From: JAAYAN01 sp964437215
Lineage (GTDB): Bacteria > Bacteroidota > Ignavibacteria > Ignavibacteriales > Melioribacteraceae
Direction: 5' to 3'
Length of the DNA stretch: 30,462 bases
Assembly (NCBI GenBank): GCA_964437215.1
Contig: CAYTFZ010000023.1
Location: 1-30,462 of the forward strand
Shown here: positions 7,738-16,500 of the stretch, in pieces
Position numbering within the stretch: position 1 is the stretch's first letter
Layout: every line of letters starts with the position of its first letter
The notes under the pieces: model-generated
What the model was told of the DNA's origin: nothing
Seen by the model: only the letters and a program-made list of their open reading frames with translations
Database searches by the model: none
Made by a program: the position numbers and the translations under genes

Positions 7738-8537
7738 CCGTTTATTTTCCTTTCAAATTCAGGCAGAAGTATTCTTTCAATTTCTACAGCTTTTCCGGTT
7801 TGCGAATCGGCTTTAATAAATACTGCGCAAAGATGAACCTGTTCTGTTGCAGTCTGGTATTTCTGCGGTGTCTGATATAAAAACCGGTTTATTGCAGCAT
7901 CTGTTTTCATCCCGATTACCGAATCGTAGGGGCCGGTCATTCCTACATCTGTAATATATGCAGTTCCTTTAGGGAAAATTCTTTCATCTGCTGTTTGTAT
8001 ATGCGTGTGGGTACCTGCAATTGCAGTAACTTTTCCATCAAGATAATTTGCAAGCGCAAGTTTTTCGGCGGTAGCTTCTGCATGAAAATCAATAAAAACC
8101 ACTTTAGTTTCGGAATTTATTTTTTTTATTGCCCAGTCAGCTGCCCGAAACGGACAGTCGATAGGCTGCATATATGAGCGCCCTTGAAGATTTAGAACTG
8201 CAACTTTTCCTTTCTTTGTTTCCGCAATATACAAACCGCTTCCATAAGTTCCCTGAGGATAATTATGCGGACGAAGCGAACGCGGTTCTTCCTTAAGATA
8301 AGCTTGCGATTGAAAAGTTTCCCAGGTATGATTTCCGCCGGTAATAACATCAGCGCCCAAACCTAATAAAACTTCTCCTTCTTCCTTTCTGCATCCTTTC
8401 CCGTCCGAGGCATTTTCACCATTTACAATAGTGATATCGGGACTATACTTTTTTAAAAGCAGCGGAAGCCACGTCTTCAGCATTTCCATACCGGGCTGTC
8501 CTACTATATCACCGATAAACAAAATATTTATAATCAT
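7734..8537 (-). CDS. YmdB-family metallophosphoesterase (cyclic-nucleotide phosphodiesterase type)
   Basis: A 267-residue metallophosphoesterase of the TIGR00282/YmdB family. Metal-binding motifs are visible in order: FIGDIVGQPG at the N terminus, VNGENASDGKG, GGNHTW, VFIDFHAEATAEK, and AGTHTHIQTADERI with TDVGMTGPYDSVIG after it. Bacillus YmdB hydrolyses 2',3'-cyclic nucleotides and affects biofilm and motility choices; the role here is inferred only. The ATG at 8537 has GGAG 5 bases upstream and is the first gene of the minus-strand run, so a promoter should lie within 8538-8700. Its stop overlaps the methyltransferase start as ATGA. Confidence 0.92.
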   Translation of the reverse strand: MIINILFIGDIVGQPGMEMLKTWLPLLLKKYSPDITIVNGENASDGKGCRKEEGEVLLGLGADVITGGNHTWETFQSQAYLKEEPRSLRPHNYPQGTYGSGLYIAETKKGKVAVLNLQGRSYMQPIDCPFRAADWAIKKINSETKVVFIDFHAEATAEKLALANYLDGKVTAIAGTHTHIQTADERIFPKGTAYITDVGMTGPYDSVIGMKTDAAINRFLYQTPQKYQTATEQVHLCAVFIKADSQTGKAVEIERILLPEFERKING

Positions 8538-8744
8538 TATTCTCCAATTTGATAGTGCGAAATATAAACAAATGCTGAAAAAGATTAAGTTTTAAGGTTA
8601 AGAAAATTATATAAAAATACTTATTCCGAATTTTCTTTTTAGATTAATATTTACCTTTTTCAGGTAACATTTATTAAAATAAAATGCCACTTATTTATGA
8701 AAACTAAATAATTATTTGTTTTAAATCACAAAATAAAATTCTTG

Positions 8745-8776
8745 TTTGTTAAAATAATATATAATGTATATTTTTG
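8745..8776 (+). promoter_or_regulatory. Predicted Bacteroidota-type promoter for the glycan cluster
   Basis: TTTG at 8745-8748 is followed after 20 bases by TATTTTTG at 8769-8776, which fits the Bacteroidota -33/-7 pattern TTTG-N19-21-TAnnTTTG. Transcription would start near 8783, about 30 bases before the ATG at 8816. A TATAAT at 8760-8765 lies inside the spacer but has no good -35 at the right distance. The position supports the start chosen for the first glycosyltransferase. Confidence 0.5.
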
Positions 8777-8815
8777 ATTCATAAACTTTTAATTACCTAT
8801 CAGAAACTTATATAT

Positions 8816-9724
8816 ATGAAATCAGCGCCATTGGTTAGTCTTGGTTTGCCTGTATACAACGGAAGTAATTTTCTCGAAGAAACATTAGTTTCCATTTCGG
8901 AACAAACTTTTGCCGATTACGAGTTAATTATTTCGGATAATGCGTCAACAGATTCTACATACAAGATATGCAAAAGTTTTGCTGAAAAAGACAGCCGGAT
9001 AGTTCTTACACGTAACAATCAAAATAAAGGCGCAGCCTACAACTACAACAAGGTTTTTTATCAGTCGAAAGGGAAATATTTTAAATGGGCTGCTCACGAT
9101 GATTTATACGAAAATAATTATCTCGAAAAACTTATTATTCCTTTGGAAAAGGATAGCCAATGCGCAGTAAGCTTTCCAAAACGCATAATAATAAACGAGA
9201 AAGGCATTAAAGAAGAATTCATTTCAGATAATTTGAATCTTGAAAGCAACGATCCTGTAGAAAGATACAAAATGTTTCTTTACAAATTCAGATATAACAC
9301 TATTTTTTGCGACCCTATCTTCGGTTTGATTCGCAGGGATGTTCTTGAAAAAACTAAGCTTATTGGTTCATACCCTACTTCGGATATGAATTTACTGGGA
9401 GAACTTGCGCTAAGAGGAAAATTTATCGAAGTGGAAGAATATTTATTTCTGCGCAGGCGGCATCCCGAAATGTCTTCCAAAAAGAATCCTGGAAACCGCG
9501 AACGCGCCGAATGGTTTTCTCCTTCAAACAAAGGCAAAATACAGTTACCCAGATGGAGATGGCTTGGCGAATTCATTTCAAGCATTTTCCGTACTGATAT
9601 AAATTTTCCAAAAAAAATATTTTGTTTAATGCATACTTTTCACTGGAGTATTTATTGGTCTAGAAGTTTTATTGCCGATATTGTCCGGGAATTTTTACAT
9701 TTGTTTTATCTATTAAAAAAATAA
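8816..9724 (+). CDS. Family 2 glycosyltransferase
   Basis: A GT-A-fold glycosyltransferase of 302 residues from this start. The N-terminal VSLGLPVYNGSNFLEETL, ISDNASTDST (nucleotide binding) and KWAAHDDLY (the DxD-like metal site, here HDD) are typical of GT2 enzymes. It probably adds a sugar to a lipid-linked glycan at the inner membrane. The extreme C terminus has hydrophobic stretches (FPKKIFCLMHTFHWSIYW, FLHLFYLLKK) that could associate with the membrane. I choose the ATG at 8816, not an upstream TTG at 8774, because the family motif begins right after it and the predicted promoter overlaps the TTG. No good Shine-Dalgarno is visible. It is the first gene of the plus-strand cluster. Confidence 0.9.
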   Translation: MKSAPLVSLGLPVYNGSNFLEETLVSISEQTFADYELIISDNASTDSTYKICKSFAEKDSRIVLTRNNQNKGAAYNYNKVFYQSKGKYFKWAAHDDLYENNYLEKLIIPLEKDSQCAVSFPKRIIINEKGIKEEFISDNLNLESNDPVERYKMFLYKFRYNTIFCDPIFGLIRRDVLEKTKLIGSYPTSDMNLLGELALRGKFIEVEEYLFLRRRHPEMSSKKNPGNRERAEWFSPSNKGKIQLPRWRWLGEFISSIFRTDINFPKKIFCLMHTFHWSIYWSRSFIADIVREFLHLFYLLKK

Positions 9725-9759
9725 TTGTTCAGATAAATAATTGCGAAAGGGGTTATACA

Positions 9760-10536
9760 ATGAAAGTTGCAATATTAGCCGGAGGACATGGTACACGTTT
9801 GGCTGAAGAAACCGAAATAAAGCCAAAGCCCATGGTTGAAATCGGCGGGAAACCGATTTTGTGGCACATTATGAAACACTACGAACATTACGGATTTAAG
9901 GATTTTGTAATTGCCTTAGGTTATAAAGGCGAATATATTAAAAAGTATATGGTCGATTATCTTTCTCTGCAAGGAAATCTTGAAATCGATTTAGCAAAGG
10001 GTACTGTTAAAAATGACGAATCTGTAAAACCAAACTGGAAAATCGAACTGATTGAAACCGGACTTAACACGCTTACAGGCGGAAGAATTAAAAGACTTAA
10101 ACCTTTTATTGGAAATGAGCCTTTTATGTTAACTTGGGGCGACGGAGTTTCGGATGTTAATTTAAGCGATCTCTTAAAATTTCATAAATCGCACGGCAGA
10201 CTTGCAACTTTAACTGCGGTACGTCCTCCGGCAAGATACGGGCACCTCGAAATTAAAGAAAAAGGTTTTGTACGCGAATTTTCGGAAAAACCCCAAACAG
10301 CAGAAGGATGGATTAACGGTGCTTTTTTTGTACTTCAGCCCGAAATTTTTGATTACATTGAAGGAGATAATACCCAGTGGGAAAAAGAGCCTATGGAAAC
10401 TCTTGCCCGCGAGGGACAATTAGTTGCATACCAGCACAATTCTTTCTGGCAGTGTATGGATACTTTAAGAGAAAAATATATTTTAGAAAATTTATGGAAA
10501 AACGGCAATGCGCCGTGGAAACTTTGGGAGGATTAA
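9760..10536 (+). CDS. rfbF: Glucose-1-phosphate cytidylyltransferase
   Basis: RfbF makes CDP-glucose from glucose 1-phosphate and CTP, the entry to CDP-linked deoxysugars. The 258-residue length is exact for the family. LAGGHGTRLAEETEIKPKPMVEIGGKPI at residues 6-33 is the nucleotidyltransferase signature with the activating Lys; WGDGVSDVNL supplies the metal-binding Asp, and WINGAFFVLQPEIFDYI and EPMETLAREGQLVAYQH are RfbF-specific blocks. AAAGGGG lies about 8 bases before the ATG. The next gene starts on the base after its stop. The normal partner CDP-glucose 4,6-dehydratase (RfbG) is not in the window. Confidence 0.94.
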   Translation: MKVAILAGGHGTRLAEETEIKPKPMVEIGGKPILWHIMKHYEHYGFKDFVIALGYKGEYIKKYMVDYLSLQGNLEIDLAKGTVKNDESVKPNWKIELIETGLNTLTGGRIKRLKPFIGNEPFMLTWGDGVSDVNLSDLLKFHKSHGRLATLTAVRPPARYGHLEIKEKGFVREFSEKPQTAEGWINGAFFVLQPEIFDYIEGDNTQWEKEPMETLAREGQLVAYQHNSFWQCMDTLREKYILENLWKNGNAPWKLWED

Positions 10537-11562
10537 ATGAAAGTTTTAGTAACAGGTCATAAAGGTTACATAGGAACAATATTAGTTCCAATGCTTTTAA
10601 AAGAAGGCCATCAAGTAACAGGATACGACAGCGATTTGTTTCGGAATTGTTCTTTCGGAAACGGAATTGCTAATATTCCGGAAATTATTAAAGACATAAG
10701 AGACGCTGAATTAGAAGACGTAAAAGGATTTGATGCGGTTATGCATTTAGCAGGACTTTCAAACGATCCTTTAGGAAACTTAAATCCACAGCTTACTTAC
10801 AAAATAAATCACGAAGCTTCCGTGCGTCTTGCCGAACTTTGCAAAAAAGCCGGCGTAAAAAGGTTTATTTTCTCTTCATCCTGCAGCAATTACGGAGCCG
10901 GCGGCGATAATATGCTCACCGAAACTTCCCCATTCAACCCTGTTACTCCGTATGGAGAATCGAAAGTTTTGGTTGAAAAAGATGTTGCTCAATTAGCAGA
11001 TGATAATTTTAGTCCAACCTTTTTAAGAAATGCTACTGCATACGGAGTTTCACCAAGATTAAGATTTGATCTCGTTCTCAATAATTTAATAGCATGGGCT
11101 TTTACTACAGGAAAAGTGTTTATTAAAAGCGACGGAACTCCGTGGAGACCGATTGTTCACATTGCTGATATATCAAGAGCTTTTATTGCAGTAATGAGTG
11201 CCCCGCTTGAAAAAATTCATAACGAAGCTTTTAATGTTGCAAGGAATGAAGATAATTACCGTATCCGCGAAATAGCTGATATTGTTGCCGAAACTGTTCC
11301 AAACTGTAAAATTGAATATGCTTCGGATGCAAGCCCTGATTTAAGAAATTACAGAGTAGACGCCTCAAAAATAATTAATACACTCCCCAATTTTAAACCC
11401 GAATGGAATGTAAGAAAAGGAGCAAAAGAGCTTTACGAAACTTACAAATCAATTGGTCTTACTCTGGAAGAATTTGAAGGTATAAAATATCAAAGAATTG
11501 CTCATATTAAACACCTGATTTCGAATAATAACATTACTAATGATTTAAGATGGAAAAATTAG
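10537..11562 (+). CDS. NAD-dependent epimerase/dehydratase (extended SDR) of the CDP-sugar module
   Basis: A 341-residue extended short-chain dehydrogenase. The Rossmann motif TGHKGYIG is at residues 6-13. The catalytic residues are Ser in FSSSCSNYG (about 113-115) and Tyr139-Lys143 in PYGESK. The C-terminal part RPIVHIADISRAF is typical of sugar-nucleotide epimerases. Its N terminus does not match the RfbG dehydratase form, so it is more likely an epimerase or reductase acting on a 4-keto sugar, though dehydratase activity cannot be excluded. GGAGG in the last codons of rfbF serves as its ribosome site. The stop at 11562 lies 14 bases before the methyltransferase start chosen here. Confidence 0.85.
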   Translation: MKVLVTGHKGYIGTILVPMLLKEGHQVTGYDSDLFRNCSFGNGIANIPEIIKDIRDAELEDVKGFDAVMHLAGLSNDPLGNLNPQLTYKINHEASVRLAELCKKAGVKRFIFSSSCSNYGAGGDNMLTETSPFNPVTPYGESKVLVEKDVAQLADDNFSPTFLRNATAYGVSPRLRFDLVLNNLIAWAFTTGKVFIKSDGTPWRPIVHIADISRAFIAVMSAPLEKIHNEAFNVARNEDNYRIREIADIVAETVPNCKIEYASDASPDLRNYRVDASKIINTLPNFKPEWNVRKGAKELYETYKSIGLTLEEFEGIKYQRIAHIKHLISNNNITNDLRWKN

Positions 11563-11576
11563 AAAGCGAGGAATTA

Positions 11577-12809
11577 ATGTATAGAATTACAACTGAATGC
11601 CGAAGCTGTGGAAGCAAAAATCTTGAAAAAATAATTTATTTCGGTGATACTGCTCTATCAGACGCACTTCTTACAAAGGAAATGCTTGACAAACCGGAAT
11701 TGAAAGTACCGCTTACACTTGCTTTCTGTAAAGATTGTACTTTAGTCCAAATTTTAGAAGAAGTTAAACCCGAAATTTTATTCTGCCGAAATTACCCATA
11801 TTACTCATCAGTATCAAAATATCTTTTAGAGCATTTTGCAAAGAGCGCAAATTCAATTATCCAAGAAAAAAAACTTAGCGCAAATTCTCTTGTTATTGAG
11901 GCTGCAAGCAACGACGGTTACATGCTTAAAAACTTTGTAGAAAAAGACATTCCGGTTCTTGGAATTGATCCGGCTGAAGGTCAGGTAAAAATTGCAAACG
12001 ATAAAGGCATACGCTCGCTAAATGAATTTTTTACTTCGGAGCTTGCAAATAAACTGCACGATAAAGACGGACTATCAGCTGATGTTTTTTTAGCAAATAA
12101 TGTTCTTGCACATGTACCCGATCTTAATGGCTTTGTTGATGGTATTTTTACATTATTAAAAGAAAACGGGACTGCTGTTATTGAAGCGCCATATCTTATG
12201 GATTTAATTGATCATTGTGAATTCGATACAATTTATCATCAGCACTTGTGCTATTTTTCGGTTACTGCTCTCGATAAACTTTTCCGCCGTCACAATTTAT
12301 TTCTTAACCGAATTGAAAGAGTTGCTATCCACGGAGGCACTTTAAGGCTGTTCATAGAAAAAGTAGAAAATCCGCAAGATTCAGTAAAAAAACTTTTAAC
12401 TGAAGAAGCTGACAGAAATGTAACTGACATTTTAATTTACAAAAAATTTGCGGAAAGAATTCATTCAATTAAATCATCCTTGTTGCAAATGCTCGATAAA
12501 ATAAAAAAAGACGGCAAAACAATAGTTGGATACGGAGCTGCAGCAAAAGCTAATACTTTAACAGGTTATTTCGGAATAGGAAGCAATTACCTCGAAGCAA
12601 TAGCTGATCTCAGCAAGTTTAAACAAGGTTTATTTTTCAGCGGAAATCATCTTCCAATCGTTCCTCCTGCTGAGATTTCCGAAAAGAATTATGACTATAT
12701 GCTGATTTTAGCCTGGAATTTTGCTAATGAAATTATGGAACAGCAGCAGGAATTTAAAAATAAAGGCGGTAAATTTATAATTCCAATACCCGAACCTAAA
12801 ATAGTATAA
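11577..12809 (+). CDS. TylC3-type sugar C-methyltransferase
   Basis: A 410-residue SAM-dependent C-methyltransferase with the three-part layout of sugar 3-C-methyltransferases. The N-terminal zinc-binding domain has C8, C11, C51 and C54; the SAM-binding domain has VIEAASNDGYML at about 107-118; the C-terminal domain has VGYGAAAKANTL. In characterised relatives (TcaB9, KijD1) a Tyr near 76 and an adjacent Glu-His near 224-225 act in proton transfer. Here Tyr76 is kept, but the pair reads YHQH (220-223), Gln in place of Glu. I place the start at 11577, with GCGAGG just upstream; an upstream in-frame ATG at 11550 overlaps the SDR gene and adds nine residues. It probably makes a branched-chain CDP-sugar. 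Confidence 0.86.
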   Translation: MYRITTECRSCGSKNLEKIIYFGDTALSDALLTKEMLDKPELKVPLTLAFCKDCTLVQILEEVKPEILFCRNYPYYSSVSKYLLEHFAKSANSIIQEKKLSANSLVIEAASNDGYMLKNFVEKDIPVLGIDPAEGQVKIANDKGIRSLNEFFTSELANKLHDKDGLSADVFLANNVLAHVPDLNGFVDGIFTLLKENGTAVIEAPYLMDLIDHCEFDTIYHQHLCYFSVTALDKLFRRHNLFLNRIERVAIHGGTLRLFIEKVENPQDSVKKLLTEEADRNVTDILIYKKFAERIHSIKSSLLQMLDKIKKDGKTIVGYGAAAKANTLTGYFGIGSNYLEAIADLSKFKQGLFFSGNHLPIVPPAEISEKNYDYMLILAWNFANEIMEQQQEFKNKGGKFIIPIPEPKIV

Positions 12810-12817
12810 GAATATTA

Positions 12818-12940
12818 ATGATAATTAAAAAAGTTAAAATATATGAGGAATTCTTAGATCTTAAATTATATCGGGAATTGCTCTTATGTAAAAGCAGTTT
12901 TTCTTTTGATAAAATAAGTCAACTATGCATTCTGAAATAA
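12818..12940 (+). pseudogene. Broken 5' end of a second acetyltransferase-like gene
   Basis: Forty codons from an ATG at 12818 to a TAA at 12938-12940 translate to a peptide that matches the start of the next gene: K-YEEFL-L, then ELL and KS, occur in the same order and spacing (KIYEEFLDL versus KTYEEFLKL). The DNA is also visibly similar. It is therefore the N-terminal remnant of a tandem paralogue whose remainder has been lost. It overlaps the first codons of the intact gene in another frame. Whether the short peptide is made is unknown; a role as a leader peptide is possible but unsupported. Confidence 0.6.
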
Positions 12941-14019
12941 TAAAAACATATGAAGAATTTCTCAAGCTGGAAAATGTTTGGGATGAACTCTTGATTAAAA
13001 GTAACCAATATCACATTAACCTTACTTTTAATTGGAACAAAAACTGGATTCAAACATATTGGAAAAATCAATCTCTCTTTATTGTAGTTGTTTATGATGC
13101 CAATGAAATTATTGGAATTGCTCCTTTGGTTATTCACAACAGTTATAAAATACTTCGCGATCTTGTAAAAGTCCGTAGGATTTCATTTATGGCTTCAGGT
13201 ATAAACGACAGTTGTGATTTTATAATATCCAAAAGAAACAGCGAAGTAATTAATTTAATAATAAATATTTTGTTGAATTACGATAAATTATGGGATGAAC
13301 TTCAATTTGTAAAAATGTTTAATTATTCTGCAAATTATAAACCTCTTATTGAATCCTTAAAAAGGTATAAAACTAATATAAACGTTATAACTTCTTATAC
13401 TTCTGCTTTTATAAACACTCAAAAATCTTTTGATGAATATTTAGATACTCTTTCGAAATCAACAATAACAAGTATAAAAAGAAAACAAAAAAAAATAGAT
13501 ACTATATCCCCCGAATTTAAAATACATAAAAATCTTACCCCTGAAATATTTGATCGTATTTTAGAAATCGAATCTGCAAGGGAAAGTAAAGATGGAATTA
13601 GAACTAGTTTTTTTAATACTGAGCTTAATAGAATATTTTTCGGCAAATCTATAAATGATTATTACCGTAATACTCAGCCACTTATTTTTACAATTGAGAC
13701 AAATAATAAGATAATAAGTTTTATGATATGCTTTTTGGAAAATAACACTTTGAAATTCTGGTTAGCATCGTTTGATATAAATTTTTCGCAATACTCGCCT
13801 GGTTTTATTTTATTCTATCACACAATTAAATATTGTTGTGAAAATAATATTGTATTATTTGATATGATGCTAGGTATCGAAGAATACAAGAAAAAATGGA
13901 CGAAGGATACCATAAATGTGCAAAGTGTTTTCTTCGAAAAAGCGTTTATACGTATTAAAATTAGAAATATATATAGGATTTTTGGCAGAATATTTCACAA
14001 ATATTTTTTTAAGGAATAA
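12925..14019 (+). CDS. GNAT-type acyltransferase of the Acetyltransf_6 / FemAB-like group
   Basis: A 364-residue protein with the pattern of the CelD/BcsL-like acetyltransferases found in polysaccharide clusters. The N-terminal block TFNWNKNWIQTYWKNQSLFIVVVYDANEIIGIAPL is diagnostic. The second half contains FTIETNNKIISFMICFLENNTLKFW and the C-terminal FDMMLGIEEYKKKWT, the GNAT acyl-CoA-binding core. It probably N-acylates an amino sugar in the glycan. Base composition is even more AT-rich than its neighbours, hinting at separate acquisition. No strong Shine-Dalgarno precedes the ATG at 12925. The broken paralogue lies directly upstream. Confidence 0.78.
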   Translation: MHSEIIKTYEEFLKLENVWDELLIKSNQYHINLTFNWNKNWIQTYWKNQSLFIVVVYDANEIIGIAPLVIHNSYKILRDLVKVRRISFMASGINDSCDFIISKRNSEVINLIINILLNYDKLWDELQFVKMFNYSANYKPLIESLKRYKTNINVITSYTSAFINTQKSFDEYLDTLSKSTITSIKRKQKKIDTISPEFKIHKNLTPEIFDRILEIESARESKDGIRTSFFNTELNRIFFGKSINDYYRNTQPLIFTIETNNKIISFMICFLENNTLKFWLASFDINFSQYSPGFILFYHTIKYCCENNIVLFDMMLGIEEYKKKWTKDTINVQSVFFEKAFIRIKIRNIYRIFGRIFHKYFFKE

Positions 14020-14025
14020 TTCTTA

Positions 14026-15258
14026 ATGAAAATTATTTTCGTTACTCAGCCTTGGGATGGTATCGGATTAGGTTCTTCAATTGGAATTGTTACATGTAAT
14101 TTGATAAAACAATTCAAACAGACGAAGGATATATATATTTTCTGCAAAGGAGGAACCGTCCCCGAAGAATATTACAGTTTCACTCTTAAATATATTTATG
14201 TTTCATTGTTTACTGATAATATTCTGCAAAAATTTTCTCTCTTTCTCAGAAAATCCGGCATAATTTCCTCCCAAAAAAAACCGATATATATATCTTCGAT
14301 GAATTATTTTTTTTATGCCTTAAAAGCTGCCATATTTATAAGATTTAATAATATCAATATTGTACACATTCATAACTATTCTCAAATTGTTAGTGTTATA
14401 AGATTTTTAAATCCCGAAACAAAAATAATTCTGCATATGCATTGCGAATGGTTAAGTCTTAATAAATCGAAAATAATTAAAAAAAGGATAAAAGATACCG
14501 ATATCGTTTTGGGATGCAGCAAATATATTTCAGATAAAATTACTGAAAATTATCCTGAATTTATGTATAAAATCAATACTTTATATAATGGATTTGATCC
14601 TGATAAATTCAATACAGCAGATACTAATATTAATGATACAAAAATAAGTCTTTTATATTTAGGAAGAATATCGCCTGAAAAAGGATTACACGTATTGCTA
14701 CCGGCTTTTAATAAAATTTCTAAATTGTATGACGATGTAGTTCTTTGGATTGCCGGATCAATAAAATCGATGCCAAAGGCTTATTTTTTTGATGTTAGTG
14801 ATGACGAAAACATACTGAATCTCGAAAAATATTACAAATCCAATTATTACGAGCAATTAGTTGCTTTAATCGATAAAGAAGCTGAAAAGAAAATAAATTT
14901 TTGCGGATTTCAAGATAGTTATTCAATGCTTAATAAAAGTGATATTCTAATTTTACCTTCTGTTTGGAACGAGCCATTCGGCATGCCTGTAATTGAAGCT
15001 ATGGCAGCAGGTAAAATTGTAATTGCTTCAAAATCAGGCGGAATTACAGAACTGATATCCGAAAATATTAATGGATTTCTTTTTGAGAAAAATGATATTA
15101 TTGAACTTAGCAACAGAATGGATTATGTTATCCGAAACTTACACAGTCTCGATAATATACGACAGAATGCTATAAAATTTGCATATGGCAATTTTACTTG
15201 GGAAATAATAACTTCCAAACTTGAAAATATTTACAATACTTTATGCGGAGAAGTTTAA
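14026..15258 (+). CDS. Family 4 glycosyltransferase, tandem copy 1
   Basis: A 410-residue GT-B glycosyltransferase. The N-terminal domain starts FVTQPWDGIGLGSSIGIVTC, with the glycine-rich loop; the C-terminal domain has LLYLGRISPEKGLHVLLPAF and NEPFGMPVIEAMAAGK, the E-x7-E motif of retaining GT4 enzymes that binds the nucleotide sugar. It probably extends a lipid-linked oligosaccharide on the cytoplasmic face. AAGGA lies 9 bases before the ATG, and the gap to the preceding gene is 6 bases. The next gene is a close paralogue over its whole length, including HMHCEWLS and GCSKYISDKI, so the two arose by tandem duplication. Confidence 0.92.
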   Translation: MKIIFVTQPWDGIGLGSSIGIVTCNLIKQFKQTKDIYIFCKGGTVPEEYYSFTLKYIYVSLFTDNILQKFSLFLRKSGIISSQKKPIYISSMNYFFYALKAAIFIRFNNINIVHIHNYSQIVSVIRFLNPETKIILHMHCEWLSLNKSKIIKKRIKDTDIVLGCSKYISDKITENYPEFMYKINTLYNGFDPDKFNTADTNINDTKISLLYLGRISPEKGLHVLLPAFNKISKLYDDVVLWIAGSIKSMPKAYFFDVSDDENILNLEKYYKSNYYEQLVALIDKEAEKKINFCGFQDSYSMLNKSDILILPSVWNEPFGMPVIEAMAAGKIVIASKSGGITELISENINGFLFEKNDIIELSNRMDYVIRNLHSLDNIRQNAIKFAYGNFTWEIITSKLENIYNTLCGEV

Positions 15259-15261
15259 TTA

Positions 15262-16488
15262 ATGAAAATTGCTTTTATAACACAGCCTTGGGACGGTATC
15301 GGACCGGGTTCTTCATTAGGTATATTAACATGTAATATCATTAAACGGCTTATTAAGAATAATAAAGTTATTGTATTCGCCAAAAACGGCAAATGCAATC
15401 TGGAAGATAATGGAAATGTAGAATATTTTCATTTTTTTTATAAAACAGACGCAGTGATAGAAAAAATATTTATTTTCTTTAGGAACCTCATAAAATATAA
15501 AGAAAATAAAAATCCTGTTTTTAATTCGTTCTTTTACTATTTTTTTTATTCTTTAAGTATTTCTTTAAAGCTGAAAAAAATTAATGCAGATATTGTTCAT
15601 ATTCATAACTTTTCGCAATTTGTTCCGGTAATCAGGTTTTTCAATAAAAATATAAAAATTATTCTTCATATGCATTGCGAGTGGCTATCGCAGCTTGATA
15701 AAAAGATTATTCGCCGTCGGATAAAAAAAACTGATAAAATAATCGGGTGCAGCAAATATATATCCGATAAAATAGCTGAAGTTTTTCCGGAATTTTCCTA
15801 TAAAATTAAATCCTTGCCAAACGGAACAAATATTCCAGAAATCATTTCCGAAGATAACATTAAAGCTAACACCACAAAAAAAATACTTTTTGTCGGAAGA
15901 ATTTCTCCTGAAAAAGGTGTACACACTCTCTTATCTGCTTTAAATAAGGTTGTAAACGAAATACCGGATGTTCAGCTCGATCTTGCAGGATCAATTAAAA
16001 CCGCCCCAAAAGAATATATAATTTCATTGGACTCCAATCCATACGTTAAAAATCTTGATAAATTTTATAATCAGGAAAGTTATTTCGATAAATTAAATTC
16101 AATGCTTTATAACTTTGCAAAAGAAAAGGTTACTTTTCATCAGCATCTTGATTACACAAAATTAAAAGACTTATACGAACAAGCTGATTTATTAGTAAAT
16201 CCCTCTTTAAGCGAATCATTTGGAATGGCTGTAATTGAAGCCAATTCATATGGAGTTCCTGTAATTGTAACAAAAACAGGAGGTATGGTTGAGCTTGTAA
16301 ATGACGGATTCAACGGATACAAAGTAAATCCCGACGACCCTGATGCTTTGGCTTCGATGATAATATATCTTCTCAACAACGACGAAGAAAGAAAAAGACT
16401 CGGACAAAATGGTAAAACGATTGTAACCGATTTGTATAATTGGGATAAAATAACTTCAGACCTCGAAAAGATTTATCTATCAGCTTAG
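15262..16488 (+). CDS. Family 4 glycosyltransferase, tandem copy 2
   Basis: A 408-residue GT4 glycosyltransferase and paralogue of the preceding gene. Shared landmarks are TQPWDGIG-GSS, ILHMHCEWLS, GCSKYISDKI and GRISPEKG. The nucleotide-sugar motif reads ESFGMAVIEANSYG, keeping both Glu residues but differing in the surrounding acceptor or donor-pocket positions, so the two may use different sugars. It starts 3 bases after copy 1, with GGAG about 10 bases upstream. By context it adds a further residue to the same glycan. The donor cannot be read from the sequence. Confidence 0.92.
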   Translation: MKIAFITQPWDGIGPGSSLGILTCNIIKRLIKNNKVIVFAKNGKCNLEDNGNVEYFHFFYKTDAVIEKIFIFFRNLIKYKENKNPVFNSFFYYFFYSLSISLKLKKINADIVHIHNFSQFVPVIRFFNKNIKIILHMHCEWLSQLDKKIIRRRIKKTDKIIGCSKYISDKIAEVFPEFSYKIKSLPNGTNIPEIISEDNIKANTTKKILFVGRISPEKGVHTLLSALNKVVNEIPDVQLDLAGSIKTAPKEYIISLDSNPYVKNLDKFYNQESYFDKLNSMLYNFAKEKVTFHQHLDYTKLKDLYEQADLLVNPSLSESFGMAVIEANSYGVPVIVTKTGGMVELVNDGFNGYKVNPDDPDALASMIIYLLNNDEERKRLGQNGKTIVTDLYNWDKITSDLEKIYLSA

Positions 16489-16494
16489 AAGGAG
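16489..16494 (+). promoter_or_regulatory. Strong ribosome-binding site that fixes a TTG start
   Basis: AAGGAG at 16489-16494 lies 6 bases before the TTG at 16501. No ATG occurs near the N terminus of the PIG-L protein, so this site decides the start. Confidence 0.85.
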
Positions 16495-16500
16495 ATTATT

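Noticed and set aside
8606..8611. TATAAT on the minus strand as the ymdB promoter
   Set aside because: No convincing -35 at the right distance (best candidate has a 13-base spacer), so the promoter of the minus-strand run stays unassigned.
8760..8765. TATAAT as a sigma-70 -10 box for the glycan cluster
   Set aside because: No -35 at 16-18 bases; the nearest candidates give spacers of 12-15. The overlapping TTTG/TATTTTTG pair fits better.
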